This document shows positions 1-7,106 of a stretch of 35,027 bases of DNA, piece by piece. The notes below the pieces were generated by a model, which worked only from the letters and a program-made list of their open reading frames with translations, searched no databases and was not told the origin of the DNA. The translations under genes were made by a program, and so were the position numbers. This stretch comes from CAYJBH01 sp964369445 (GTDB lineage Bacteria > Bacillota > Clostridia > Oscillospirales > Ruminococcaceae), in the NCBI GenBank assembly GCA_964369445.1, contig CAYJFU010000019.1, positions 1-35,027 on the forward strand. Reading direction: 5' to 3'. Each line of letters opens with the position of its first letter. The first letter of the stretch is position 1.

Positions 1-761
1 CGCGACTTAAAGCTTGCGGTGTCGGTAAAGCGCAAAAGCAAAAAGAAACGATCGGAGTAGGAATGGGCGCAAAGCTCGCCGGTATCCGCCTCAATTCGAA
101 TGACATCCGCCATGTGACATATGAGATCATCTCCCTCATCAAAGCCATTAATGTCATTAAAGAGCGAAAAATCTTTAAGATCTAACAGCACAAAGGCGTA
201 TGTATAGCTTTTTTGCGAGAGCAGTCGCACAGCATCCTGAAAAAACTTGTCTTTGTTGTCAACGCCGGTCAGTTTGTGGGTTAAGTTAAGGTCGCGCATT
301 AAACCTATAGCCATTTTAGGGGTGCCTGCCTTAAAAGGCAACGTCGCAACAACTGCGCTTGCCCACAGGTATTTGCCGGTGCCGTCATCCCGCACGCGCA
401 AATGTATTTCACCCTGCGTTTTACGTCCGGCACGTATATCATCATAAAAGCGCATAAAGCGCAATATGTCATGCTCATAAACGCGCCCATCACGCACAGC
501 GGATTCGGGGAAATCCTCAATGACAAGTCCGCTGGGCGTAGCCTGACCGCCACCGCCGCCAAACAGGTCAACAAGCGCCGGAGAGCTTCGCACCAACTTG
601 TGCTCGATGTCATATATAAAGTAGGTCGGCTTGGAGGCCTCGTATAACAGTTTATAAAAAAGCAACGTCTCCTTGTCTTTTTTTCTTTCTACAAGATATT
701 TGATGACAAGGCAGATAGCAATAACGTTTATAACTGACAAAATTATAATTACAGTTTCCAT
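1..761 (-). CDS. Membrane-anchored PAS/GGDEF protein, degenerate signature, 3' end off the window
   Basis: Translating the minus strand from ATG at 761 gives an open frame of 253 codons to the window edge, so the C-terminus is missing. GGAG at 769-772 lies 7 nt before the start. Residues about 3-24 (VIIILSVINVIAICLVI) form one membrane segment. A PAS-type sensor follows at about 40-175, with a PAC-like stretch EIHLRVRDDGTGKYLW. A GGDEF fold begins at LTHKLTGVDNKDKF and continues through LDLKDFSLFNDINGFDEGDD. The expected GGDEF signature reads YSDRF, so diguanylate cyclase activity is unlikely; such domains usually act as GTP-binding or purely structural regulators. An EAL phosphodiesterase domain may follow beyond the left edge, but it is not visible. 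The link to cyclic-di-GMP signalling is from the fold; the role is inferred. Confidence 0.85.
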   Translation of the reverse strand, partial: METVIIILSVINVIAICLVIKYLVERKKDKETLLFYKLLYEASKPTYFIYDIEHKLVRSSPALVDLFGGGGGQATPSGLVIEDFPESAVRDGRVYEHDILRFMRFYDDIRAGRKTQGEIHLRVRDDGTGKYLWASAVVATLPFKAGTPKMAIGLMRDLNLTHKLTGVDNKDKFFQDAVRLLSQKSYTYAFVLLDLKDFSLFNDINGFDEGDDLICHMADVIRIEADTGELCAHSYSDRFFLLLRFTDTASFKS

Positions 762-820
762 ACGTTTGCTCCACAAAACATTTAAAACGACAGCTGCTTG
801 CAGGATATTATTACAAAATA

Positions 821-849
821 ACATTATCATATTTGAGTGGAATAGTCAA
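821..849 (-). promoter_or_regulatory. Possible promoter of the PAS/GGDEF gene
   Basis: On the minus strand TTGACT (849-844) and TAATGT (826-821) are separated by 17 nt, about 60 nt before the start codon at 761. The -35 is good and the -10 is weak, so this is tentative. Confidence 0.3.
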
Positions 850-1290
850 GTAATATAGCGCTTTTCAACAAAATCACACGCTTTTTTATAAAAATTACTC
901 ATAAATTAATTTTACTGCGATTTAAATAAAAGCCAGCACCCTTTACAGGTAGTGGTGTGGTTTCCAACTTAACAATCAACTAATCTAGTCCACGTCAATA
1001 TAGAGTGATACAATAATGCTGTAAAGCCACAAATCCGAGGAATAGTATATTTGATTTCGTAAGCATCCCCGCCTGTTCGCACATATGGAAGATTTCGCTG
1101 GAGAAAGATTGATATCTTTATGTGTTTACCCGATAAAAATGAGCCCTCCTACCGCATTGTCGGATTTTAGGGACAGTTAACTTAAGATGAATAAAATATC
1201 ATAACAAGCTCGACAATATAACCGGCTCCTTTCGGTCTTTTTGCTACTGCACAGCTATATTTACCCACACTGTGAAATTTGTTTTAAAGC
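850..1290. other. Intergenic stretch without a recognisable gene
   Basis: This is the upstream spacer between the divergent PAS/GGDEF gene and hpf. It is AT-rich and no convincing open frame with a ribosome site is seen on either strand. A weak ACCG/CGGT hairpin followed by TTTTT lies near 1221-1243. I see no tRNA, riboswitch or mobile gene here. Confidence 0.5.
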
Positions 1291-1292
1291 TA

Positions 1293-1321
1293 TTGTGTTT
1301 TTTATAAAAATATGGTACTAT
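1293..1321 (+). promoter_or_regulatory. Probable sigma-A promoter upstream of hpf
   Basis: TTGTGT (1293-1298) and TACTAT (1316-1321) are separated by 17 nt. The predicted transcript would start near 1328 and run through repeat A1 before the hpf start at 1498, leaving a leader of about 170 nt. Confidence 0.45.
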
Positions 1322-1340
1322 TAGACAAACGAACACAAGC

Positions 1341-1432
1341 TCAACAACTTAGGGTAGTGCTTGTGTTTACCACCCCTTCGCTGACGGCGGGGAGAAGTAA
1401 ACATAAAATATTCGTCCGCTTTTAGTTGTTGA
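1341..1432 (+). repeat. Intergenic palindromic element, family A copy 1
   Basis: The ends TCAACAACTTA (1341-1351) and TTAGTTGTTGA (1422-1432) are inverted with one mismatch. Inside are GTTTAC (1365-1370) and GTAAAC (1397-1402) arms around a GC-rich centre, followed by ATAAAATATTCGTC (1403-1416). The AAAATATTYGTC tail recurs at 3240, 6020, 12738 and, inverted, 26248. The size and ends resemble a MITE or REP-type element. Confidence 0.6.
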
Positions 1433-1497
1433 CATTGCAAATGAACATGCAAGTAAAATTGTTCGTTTTATCCGGTAAACACCCACGAGGTAGAACT

Positions 1498-2025
1498 ATG
1501 AAAACAGAATTTGTCGGAAGAAGAGTAGAACTTAAAGACGCATTTTGCGACAAGGCAAAAAAGCGCGCGGAAAAACTGCAAAAATTCTTTTCTGCCGCCG
1601 CCGTCGCACATATAACGGTGACGGTGGATAAAGGTCATCAGACGGTAGAGGCCACAATACGCGATGGAAGCTTTGTGGTACGCGCCGAAAAGACGAGCGA
1701 AAAGATGGAAAACGCGCTTGAAGCGGTGTTTGACGTTATCACAAGGAGAATTGTAAAAAACAAACGCCGCTTGGAGCAAAAACTACACAGCGCAGCGTTT
1801 GATGAGTTTATCGAGGTTGCCGAGGAAGAGCCGGAGGAGCAGTTTGATATATCGCGCGAGAAGCGTTTTTATGTAAAACCCTGTACCATCGAGGAGGCTA
1901 TTCTGGAGATGAACTTACTCGGACATGAATTTTACATGTTCCGCAACGCGGACACCGAAGAGATAGAACTCTGCTACCGCAGAAAAAACGGCAGCTACGG
2001 AATACTTATACCGGAAATTAATTAA
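1498..2025 (+). CDS. hpf: Long-form ribosome hibernation promoting factor
   Basis: The 175-residue protein has the two-part layout of long HPF. The N-terminal S30AE domain (about 1-100, including FVGRRVELKDAF and VEATIRDGSFVVRAEK) binds the 30S decoding region. After an acidic linker (EVAEEEPEEQFD), the C-terminal dimerisation domain (about 120-175, KRFYVKPCTIEEAILEMNLL and CYRRKNGSYGILIPE) pairs two 30S subunits into inactive 100S ribosomes in stationary phase or stress. The start at 1498 is chosen over an upstream in-frame codon at 1426 because GAGG (1487-1490) precedes it by 7 nt and because the family begins here. Its stop codon shares one base with the ATG of the methyltransferase gene (TAATG), so the two are probably translationally coupled. 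Confidence 0.95.
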   Translation: MKTEFVGRRVELKDAFCDKAKKRAEKLQKFFSAAAVAHITVTVDKGHQTVEATIRDGSFVVRAEKTSEKMENALEAVFDVITRRIVKNKRRLEQKLHSAAFDEFIEVAEEEPEEQFDISREKRFYVKPCTIEEAILEMNLLGHEFYMFRNADTEEIELCYRRKNGSYGILIPEIN

Positions 2026-3137
2026 TGACATATAATTTAGTTGCCCCGTGCTATTTCGGGGCGGAAAAAACGCTTTCTTTTGAGATAAAAAAAGCAGGTG
2101 GGGAAAACATAAACGTCACTGACGGGCGCGTGTACTTTACCGGTGACGCCGGCGTGATAGCAAGCTGTAACGTTCGTTTGCGCACGGCGGAAAGGGTTCT
2201 TGTACTGCTTAAATCGTTTGAGGCGACGACCTTTGACGAGCTTTTTGACGGTGTGTATGCCATCCCGTTTGAGCGATATATACCGCGTGACGGTGCGTTT
2301 CCCGTTAAGGGTGCCAGTTTAAAAAGCCAGCTGTCCAGTGTGCCGACCTGCCAGAGTATTGTTAAAAAAGCGGTGGTAAAACGCTTGCAAACCGCATACA
2401 AAACTCAGTTTTTGACCGAGCGAGGACGTAAGTTCTCGCTTAGGTTTTCCATACGCAGTAACATGGTGGAAGTCTTTCTTGACACGAGCGGTGAGGGTCT
2501 GCACAAGCGCGGTTATCGTCGTGTCAGCAGTGTTGCGCCGTTAAAAGAGACGCTTGCTGCCACTATATGTGATATTGCAAGGGTACGCGGCGATAGCAGT
2601 GTCGTTGATCCCTGTTGCGGTAGCGGAACGCTTATAATCGAGGCGGCGCAAAAGGCGCTGGGCATCGCCCCGGGCTTGAATCGCAGTTTTGCGTCTGAGC
2701 GCAACGGTTTTGTGCCACAGGACGTCTACAACGCGGCACGTGAGGCGGCGCGCGCAGACCGGCGCACCGATGTGACATTCAAGGCGGTCGGTTACGACAT
2801 CGACGACGAGTCACTTACCATAGCGCGTAACAATGCAGAGCTTGCAGGCGTTGCGGGCGTATGCCGTTTTGAAAAGCGTAACCTCTACGATAACAGCTTT
2901 GATGCAAACTCCATAGTTATTGCCAACCCACCCTACGGCGAGCGACTGGGCAACGAAGCGGAAGCAAGCGCCATAATAAAACATTTTGGGCAAGAGGTTC
3001 AAAAAAGCGGCGCACATGCATATATCATATCGCCGTCGCAAGAGTTTGAGCGTCTGTTTGGGCGCAAAGCTGACAGACGGCGCAAGCTGTATAACGGCAT
3101 GATGATGTGTCAACTATATATGTATTTCAACCGCTAA
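2025..3137 (+). CDS. THUMP-domain 23S rRNA (guanine-N2)-methyltransferase, RlmL/YpsC type
   Basis: This 370-residue protein methylates a guanine N2 of 23S rRNA in characterised relatives (RlmL N-terminal half, Bacillus YpsC). Residues about 1-160 contain the ferredoxin-like and THUMP RNA-binding part (LVAPCYFGAEKTLSFEIKKA; GEGLHKRGYR at the boundary). The Rossmann methyltransferase domain follows: PLKETLAATI, the SAM motif VDPCCGSGTLIIEAA, the acidic motif VGYDIDDES, and the catalytic NPPYGERLG motif for exocyclic amino methylation. Length and order fit the single-domain Gram-positive form rather than the fused RlmKL. It overlaps hpf by one base, joining two ribosome-related genes. The exact target base cannot be read from the sequence. 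Confidence 0.92.
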   Translation: MTYNLVAPCYFGAEKTLSFEIKKAGGENINVTDGRVYFTGDAGVIASCNVRLRTAERVLVLLKSFEATTFDELFDGVYAIPFERYIPRDGAFPVKGASLKSQLSSVPTCQSIVKKAVVKRLQTAYKTQFLTERGRKFSLRFSIRSNMVEVFLDTSGEGLHKRGYRRVSSVAPLKETLAATICDIARVRGDSSVVDPCCGSGTLIIEAAQKALGIAPGLNRSFASERNGFVPQDVYNAAREAARADRRTDVTFKAVGYDIDDESLTIARNNAELAGVAGVCRFEKRNLYDNSFDANSIVIANPPYGERLGNEAEASAIIKHFGQEVQKSGAHAYIISPSQEFERLFGRKADRRRKLYNGMMMCQLYMYFNR

Positions 3138-3174
3138 AATCATGGCTTAACAGAGACGCTTATACACTTCTATT

Positions 3175-3270
3175 CAATGAACATAACTTAAGAGCTCGTT
3201 CCCGTCCTTTTCCCCACCGTCGGCGGCGATAAGGACGAAAAAATATTTGTCTGCTTAAGTTATTGACATT
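3175..3270 (+). repeat. Intergenic palindromic element, family A copy 2
   Basis: The ends AATGAACATAACTTAAG (about 3176-3192) and CTTAAGTTATTGACATT (3254-3270) are inverted with three mismatches over 17. The inner arms CGTCCTT (3203-3209) and AAGGACG (3231-3237) enclose a GC-rich centre with CCGTCGGCGG. The AAAATATTTGTC tail follows at 3240-3251. The element ends 15 nt before the CDF start codon and may supply its leader. Confidence 0.6.
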
Positions 3271-3285
3271 ACACCTCTATTTTTA

Positions 3286-4461
3286 ATGACAAAATTACTC
3301 ATAAAAACATTTGTGAAAAATCATGGCGAGACGCAGGACATTGCGGTTCGTGGCAGTTACGGCAAACTTGCCGGTGTGTGCGGTATTGTTACCAACACGC
3401 TGGTGAGTTTGCTTAAAATTGTTGTGGGCCTTATGTTCGGCGACATCTCGGTCGTGGCGGACGGCATAAACAACCTGGCCGATGCCGGCTCGTCGGTCGT
3501 GACGCTTATTGGGTTTGCCATGTCCGGCAAACCCGCCGATGCCGAGCACCCTTTCGGCCATGCACGCATGGAGTATGTGGCAGGGCTTGCCGTGTCGTTT
3601 ATCGTGATGTTTCTCGGCCTGCAACTGCTTTACAACTCCTTTTTAAAGGTCGTAAATCCCACTTTGCCCTCATTCAGTGCCGTGACGGTGGTTGTGCTTG
3701 TCGTGTCGGTGGGGGTCAAACTGTGGCAAAGTCGCTTTAACTTTAAACTTGCAACCGCAATAAATTCCAAGACCCTTTTTGCCGCCGCAACGGACAGCCG
3801 CAACGATGTTGTTGCTACGTCGGCAGTACTGCTCGGTGTTGTCGTGGGCGCGCTGAGTGGATTTGCACTTGACGGGTTTATCGGTATTTTGGTGGCGGCG
3901 TTTATCATTAAATCCGGCATAGAACTTGTTCGCGACACAATAAACCCACTGCTCGGTGAGCACCCCGACGAGGAGCTTTTGCGTGAAGTGGAGCGCAAGA
4001 TACTGTCATATGAGGGAGTTTTGGGCGTGCACGATATCGTCATGCACAGCTACGGCCACGGACGGTGTTTTACAAGCGCTCATGTCGAGATGGACGCAAA
4101 TCAGGAGCTTTTAAAAAGCCACGAGATAATCGACAGGATAGAGCACGACATAACGCAGGGCATGAACATGTACCTGTTACTGCACATCGACCCCATTGCC
4201 AATGATGAACGCACCAACCGACTGCGCGACAGCATGAACGGCATCGTTTCTAGCGTCTCGGAGGAGCTATCGGTGCACGACTTTCACACAAGGGTGTACA
4301 AACAGCGCACATACCTTATCTTTGACGTGGCGGTACCGTCGACATTTTCAATGACGGATATCGATTTGCGCATTGAGATAGAACAAGCGGTCCTGTGCGA
4401 GTATGAGGATTGTTCCGTCATACTGACACTTGACCGCTCACTTTTGCCGGACATGAAATAG
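3286..4461 (+). CDS. Cation diffusion facilitator (CDF) family metal transporter
   Basis: This 391-residue protein fits the CDF family: proton-driven efflux of divalent metals (Zn, Fe, Mn, Co or Cd) across the plasma membrane. Hydrophobic segments fill residues about 25-230. TM2 carries SVVADGINNLADAGSS, the loop carries the family signature AEHPFGHARMEY, and TM5 carries AATDSRNDVVATSA. The metal-site residues therefore look like DxxxN in TM2 and DxxxD in TM5, not the DxxxD/HxxxD of YiiP-type zinc exporters, so the metal should not be assumed to be zinc. The C-terminal cytoplasmic domain (about 235-391, containing GVLGVHDIVMHSYGHGRCF) is longer than the usual ZT dimer domain. No clear ribosome site precedes the ATG; repeat A2 ends 15 nt upstream. 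Confidence 0.9.
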   Translation: MTKLLIKTFVKNHGETQDIAVRGSYGKLAGVCGIVTNTLVSLLKIVVGLMFGDISVVADGINNLADAGSSVVTLIGFAMSGKPADAEHPFGHARMEYVAGLAVSFIVMFLGLQLLYNSFLKVVNPTLPSFSAVTVVVLVVSVGVKLWQSRFNFKLATAINSKTLFAAATDSRNDVVATSAVLLGVVVGALSGFALDGFIGILVAAFIIKSGIELVRDTINPLLGEHPDEELLREVERKILSYEGVLGVHDIVMHSYGHGRCFTSAHVEMDANQELLKSHEIIDRIEHDITQGMNMYLLLHIDPIANDERTNRLRDSMNGIVSSVSEELSVHDFHTRVYKQRTYLIFDVAVPSTFSMTDIDLRIEIEQAVLCEYEDCSVILTLDRSLLPDMK

Positions 4462-4491
4462 AGTGGTGGTGAACGTTTTCGGTAGAAATGT

Positions 4492-4522
4492 AGCACCTTG
4501 TTTGGCTTTAGAACAGGGTGCT
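4492..4522. terminator. Hairpin just downstream of the CDF gene
   Basis: The arms AGCACCTTGTT (4492-4502) and AACAGGGTGCT (4512-4522) pair over 11 positions with one wobble and a 9-nt loop, 30 nt after the CDF stop. No U-run follows, so it may be a processing or partial terminator hairpin. Confidence 0.4.
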
Positions 4523-4549
4523 GTCGCATTAAGCAAAATTACAGCTTAG

Positions 4550-4595
4550 TTTTAAATACGCCCCACCGCCGTTGGGCGGTGGGGCGTATTTAAAA
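4550..4595. terminator. Bidirectional terminator between convergent genes
   Basis: A perfect 21-bp inverted repeat (4550-4570 and 4575-4595) with a GTTG loop lies between the convergent CDF and 3D-domain genes. The stem has a GC-rich upper part (CGCCCCACCGCC) and an A/T-rich base (TTTTAAATA / TATTTAAAA) that gives a T-rich exit on either strand. It should terminate transcripts from both sides. Confidence 0.75.
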
Positions 4596-4606
4596 ACACA
4601 TTTTTT

Positions 4607-4680
4607 CTTTGTGGAAAAGCACAAAAGAAACAGCGAGTGTCATTGAGGGTGGAATCGCCAAAATCGTGCGGTTAACACTC
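4607..4680. repeat. Dispersed repeat, family B copy (partial)
   Basis: CTTTGTGGAA at 4607 and GGAATCGCCAAAATC at about 4651-4665, followed by a variant of GCCGGCTGAACAC, match the better copy at 17070-17143. It directly follows the 3' end of the 3D-domain gene. Confidence 0.4.
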
Positions 4681-4693
4681 CTTTCCACACTAA

Positions 4694-5764
4694 CTAGCCT
4701 ATAATATAGATATTAACCGTCCTGCGGCCGTTTAACTGACTTTCACGGAACGTCTCGTAGAACAGGTCGACACCGACGTGCCCCTCCATCATTGCCGTGC
4801 CTGTATCGGTGGCTATGGCGTAGCCGTACTCAAAGCTGTCGCCGGTGGCAGAGGATATGTACATAAGCGTGCCGTATGGAATGACGTTGGGGTTGACGGC
4901 ACATGTTCCGTAGTACAGCCCCAGACCGGAACTGCCGCGTCCGCGCGCGGAATAGTACCCTGTCGCCGCCACACCGGAAATAACGGATGTGTAGGAGGAC
5001 GGCACACCGTCGGTTATGGTGATGCCCGGATGACTTTCGATGGATGAGATGGGTTCGGGCGCGTATTTAAGTTGCACCTCCGTCACAGGCTCCTCTTCAA
5101 TCGTGCTGTTTAAAAGCACGGTGTACTGCAACTCTCCGTTGATGTATTTGTGCCTGTAATGGGTTTCGCCGTAGCCGTCATGACCCTCGATAAGTATTTC
5201 CGTTCTGTCCGGCCACGTGTTTAAAAGTGAGTTGGCGCGCACAACCGTCTCGTGGGGGATAATGCCTATTTCGACCTCGTCCTCGTATGTGACGCGGTAA
5301 ACCTGTGCTGTCAGATCAGTTTCAAGAGGCGTAAAAAGTGACGGTTCGACAAAATCCTCCTCACCGAGTGTCACACCTGCATTGGTAAGCAGATTGGCAA
5401 CGGTGCCGTCGTGCATGTATGCCGAATACTCTTCACCGTCGTATTCAATGGAAACGGGAAAGCTATAGTCCACATAAAGAGTGGAAAGCTCCATACCGTG
5501 CCCGTGCCTGTAGTTATGTAACTCGGGGCCGTCGCTATCCATGCCGAGTGAGGCGGATATCTGTTGCTGTGAACCGCTGTAGTGGTAGACGAGTGCCTTG
5601 CCCTCGTGCTCGTCCGTCACGAGAATTAAGTTCAGCGGCGCCGTAAGTGCCAGTATTGAAACGGCACCTAAACTAAACATACACAAAAATGCCCAAAAGC
5701 GCGGTGGTATCTTTGCAAAGAGCCGCCGCGCCTTTTCTTTAAATAGGATAAACGAATATGTCAT
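4694..5764 (-). CDS. DUF348/G5/3D-domain cell-wall protein (YabE-like)
   Basis: This 356-residue protein has an N-terminal membrane anchor or uncleaved signal (about 23-48, FWAFLCMFSLGAVSILALTA). It is followed by a DUF348 ubiquitin-like domain (about 102-146, SIEYDGEEYSAYMHDGTVAN), a G5 domain (about 152-235) and a C-terminal 3D domain (about 265-356, ATGYYSARGRG ... IPYGTLMYI ... ATDTGTAMMEGHVGVDLFY). This order matches Bacillus YabE and the stationary-phase lytic-transglycosylase-like wall proteins that cut or bind peptidoglycan. Of the three aspartates that name the 3D domain, the second and third are present (D320, D333), but the first position reads AVNPNVIPYG, with Asn291 instead of Asp. 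That could alter or abolish catalysis. The gene has its own promoter at 5868-5896 and a leader of about 95 nt. The ribosome site is weak (AAGAG about 13 nt before ATG). Confidence 0.9.
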   Translation of the reverse strand: MTYSFILFKEKARRLFAKIPPRFWAFLCMFSLGAVSILALTAPLNLILVTDEHEGKALVYHYSGSQQQISASLGMDSDGPELHNYRHGHGMELSTLYVDYSFPVSIEYDGEEYSAYMHDGTVANLLTNAGVTLGEEDFVEPSLFTPLETDLTAQVYRVTYEDEVEIGIIPHETVVRANSLLNTWPDRTEILIEGHDGYGETHYRHKYINGELQYTVLLNSTIEEEPVTEVQLKYAPEPISSIESHPGITITDGVPSSYTSVISGVAATGYYSARGRGSSGLGLYYGTCAVNPNVIPYGTLMYISSATGDSFEYGYAIATDTGTAMMEGHVGVDLFYETFRESQLNGRRTVNIYIIG

Positions 5765-5867
5765 GCAATAAAAATTCTCTTAAAAACGTAATGATTGCTG
5801 TGGTAGCGCTGTTTTGTTTGCGCAAATCGACATTAAAGGTTGTAAATGCGACTACCTCTGCCCTGTA

Positions 5868-5896
5868 ATTTTAACACTTTTAAAGTTTTTTGTCAA
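5868..5896 (-). promoter_or_regulatory. Sigma-A promoter of the 3D-domain gene
   Basis: On the minus strand TTGACA (5896-5891) and TAAAAT (5873-5868) are separated by 17 nt. Transcription would start near 5861, about 95 nt before the start codon at 5764. The leader shows no riboswitch that I recognise. Confidence 0.65.
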
Positions 5897-5949
5897 CGTT
5901 ACCGCATAGCGCTAATTTGACTTTCCGCGTTTCTTATCGCCGCATCTGC

Positions 5950-6048
5950 CAATGTCATTAAGTTAAGGAAATACACCTGTTTACCTACCTTTGCCGCCGA
6001 CAAAGGGTAGGCAAACAGAAAAATATTTGTGTGCTAACTTAAACATAG
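5950..6048 (+). repeat. Intergenic palindromic element, family A copy 3
   Basis: The left end CAATGTCATTAAGTTAAG (5950-5967) and the right end GCTAACTTAAACATAG (about 6033-6048) are imperfect inverted repeats. The inner arms GTTTACCTACC (5979-5989) and GGTAGGCAAAC (6006-6016) enclose TTGCCGCCGAC. AAAATATTTGTG follows at about 6020. Together with the promoter above, this accounts for the roughly 330-nt spacer between the GntR gene and the 3D-domain gene. Confidence 0.55.
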
Positions 6049-6091
6049 ATGCGGTAAGACACCAAAATCAACACTTAATACGCTACCCACT

Positions 6092-6841
6092 TTACACATC
6101 TAAAAGTATTGAAACCTGAAAACTGCTTCGGTCGCCGCGATATCGTGCCTTTGAATACTCGATAACGACATTGTCGCTCGACATACCCACCGATGTAAAA
6201 TGGTGTATCGGCTGTCCTTTCCCCATTGACAGCAGTGCTGTGTCCTCATCGTTTGACAGCGTCGCTTCAATGCGGCGGTTGACCTTGCAGACCGTTGTTT
6301 CACTTTTACTGCGAAGTATGCTGTACAGCGATTCTCTTTCAAGGTCGTGCTTCAAGATAAACTTACAACTGTCATGTGGTAGGTAAGTTTTGATAGTGAC
6401 TATCGGCTCGCCGTCCGCCAGTCGCTTGCGGTAGAGAAATATAACACTGTCGCCCTCTTTTATCTTCATCACATCGGCGATATCCGCCGTTGCACAGCAC
6501 ACGTTCAGCTCTATGACCTCTGTGCCGGGTTTGACATTCAAGCGTCGCATCTCGTCCTCGAAACTTTCAATGCGCTGTATGAAATTATATTCCAGCTTCT
6601 GCCTGTTAACAAATGTGCCTCTGCCCTTGACGCGCAACAGATACCCCTCCTGCACAAGCGCAAGCACTGCCTGTCGCACCGTTGTGCGGCTTAGATTGTA
6701 CTGATTGCTTAACTCGAGCTCGGTAGGTATCATCTCACCAACACCGTAAACGCCGGACTTTATTTTGTTAAATAAAATCTGCTTTAGCTGAAAGAACATA
6801 GGGATAGGGCTGTTTTTGTCTATCAATTCAACTTTTTTCAT
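6092..6841 (-). CDS. GntR-family transcriptional regulator with UTRA domain (HutC subfamily)
   Basis: This is a 249-residue cytoplasmic repressor-type protein. The N-terminal winged helix-turn-helix (about 10-75) reads IPMFFQLKQILFNKIKSGVY, PTELELSNQYNLSRTTVRQA and EEGYLL-type VQEGYLLRVKGRGTFV, all typical of GntR. The C-terminal UTRA ligand-binding domain (about 90-245) contains VIFLYRKRLADGEPI and ends with VIEYSKARYRGDR...FQV. In this subfamily UTRA usually binds a sugar phosphate or a related small effector. No catabolic operon is adjacent, so target and ligand are unknown. The start at 6841 is chosen because AAGG precedes it by about 8 nt and the family begins at this point; a longer in-frame start at 6883 adds residues with no family match. 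A near-consensus promoter lies at 6932-6959. Confidence 0.92.
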   Translation of the reverse strand: MKKVELIDKNSPIPMFFQLKQILFNKIKSGVYGVGEMIPTELELSNQYNLSRTTVRQAVLALVQEGYLLRVKGRGTFVNRQKLEYNFIQRIESFEDEMRRLNVKPGTEVIELNVCCATADIADVMKIKEGDSVIFLYRKRLADGEPIVTIKTYLPHDSCKFILKHDLERESLYSILRSKSETTVCKVNRRIEATLSNDEDTALLSMGKGQPIHHFTSVGMSSDNVVIEYSKARYRGDRSSFQVSILLDV

Positions 6842-6931
6842 AGCAACCTTTAAATTTTGCAACTTGCATTTGGGAGTGAGCATAGAAAGTCAAGTCAATG
6901 CTATTGTTCACGCCCCGCATTTTTGTTTGTA

Positions 6932-6959
6932 ATTATACACTAATTTACGAGGTTGTCAA
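6932..6959 (-). promoter_or_regulatory. Sigma-A promoter of the GntR gene
   Basis: On the minus strand TTGACA (6959-6954) and TATAAT (6937-6932) are perfect boxes with a 16-nt spacer, about 90 nt before the GntR start. The region between the promoter and the gene may hold an autoregulatory operator, but I could not pick one out with confidence. Confidence 0.75.
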
Positions 6960-7008
6960 GTTATAAGGGTTTCCGGGAGCGGCTGATAGTACCGGTTTGC
7001 CTATATGG

Positions 7009-7037
7009 ATTACTCCCCGCCGATGGCAGGGAGTAAT
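7009..7037. terminator. Hairpin after the sigma/RsgI-like operon
   Basis: The perfect 9-bp arms ATTACTCCC (7009-7017) and GGGAGTAAT (7029-7037) enclose CGCCGATGGCA. The hairpin lies about 70 nt after the stop of the RsgI-like gene and before the GntR promoter, where a terminator is expected. There is no U-run. Its GC-rich centre resembles the family A hairpins. Confidence 0.45.
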
Positions 7038-7106
7038 GACAGGGACGCCTCGATTACTTTTCTGTAAAATTATGCTTCATATAACATTTATATCTTGCCG
7101 TTAACC

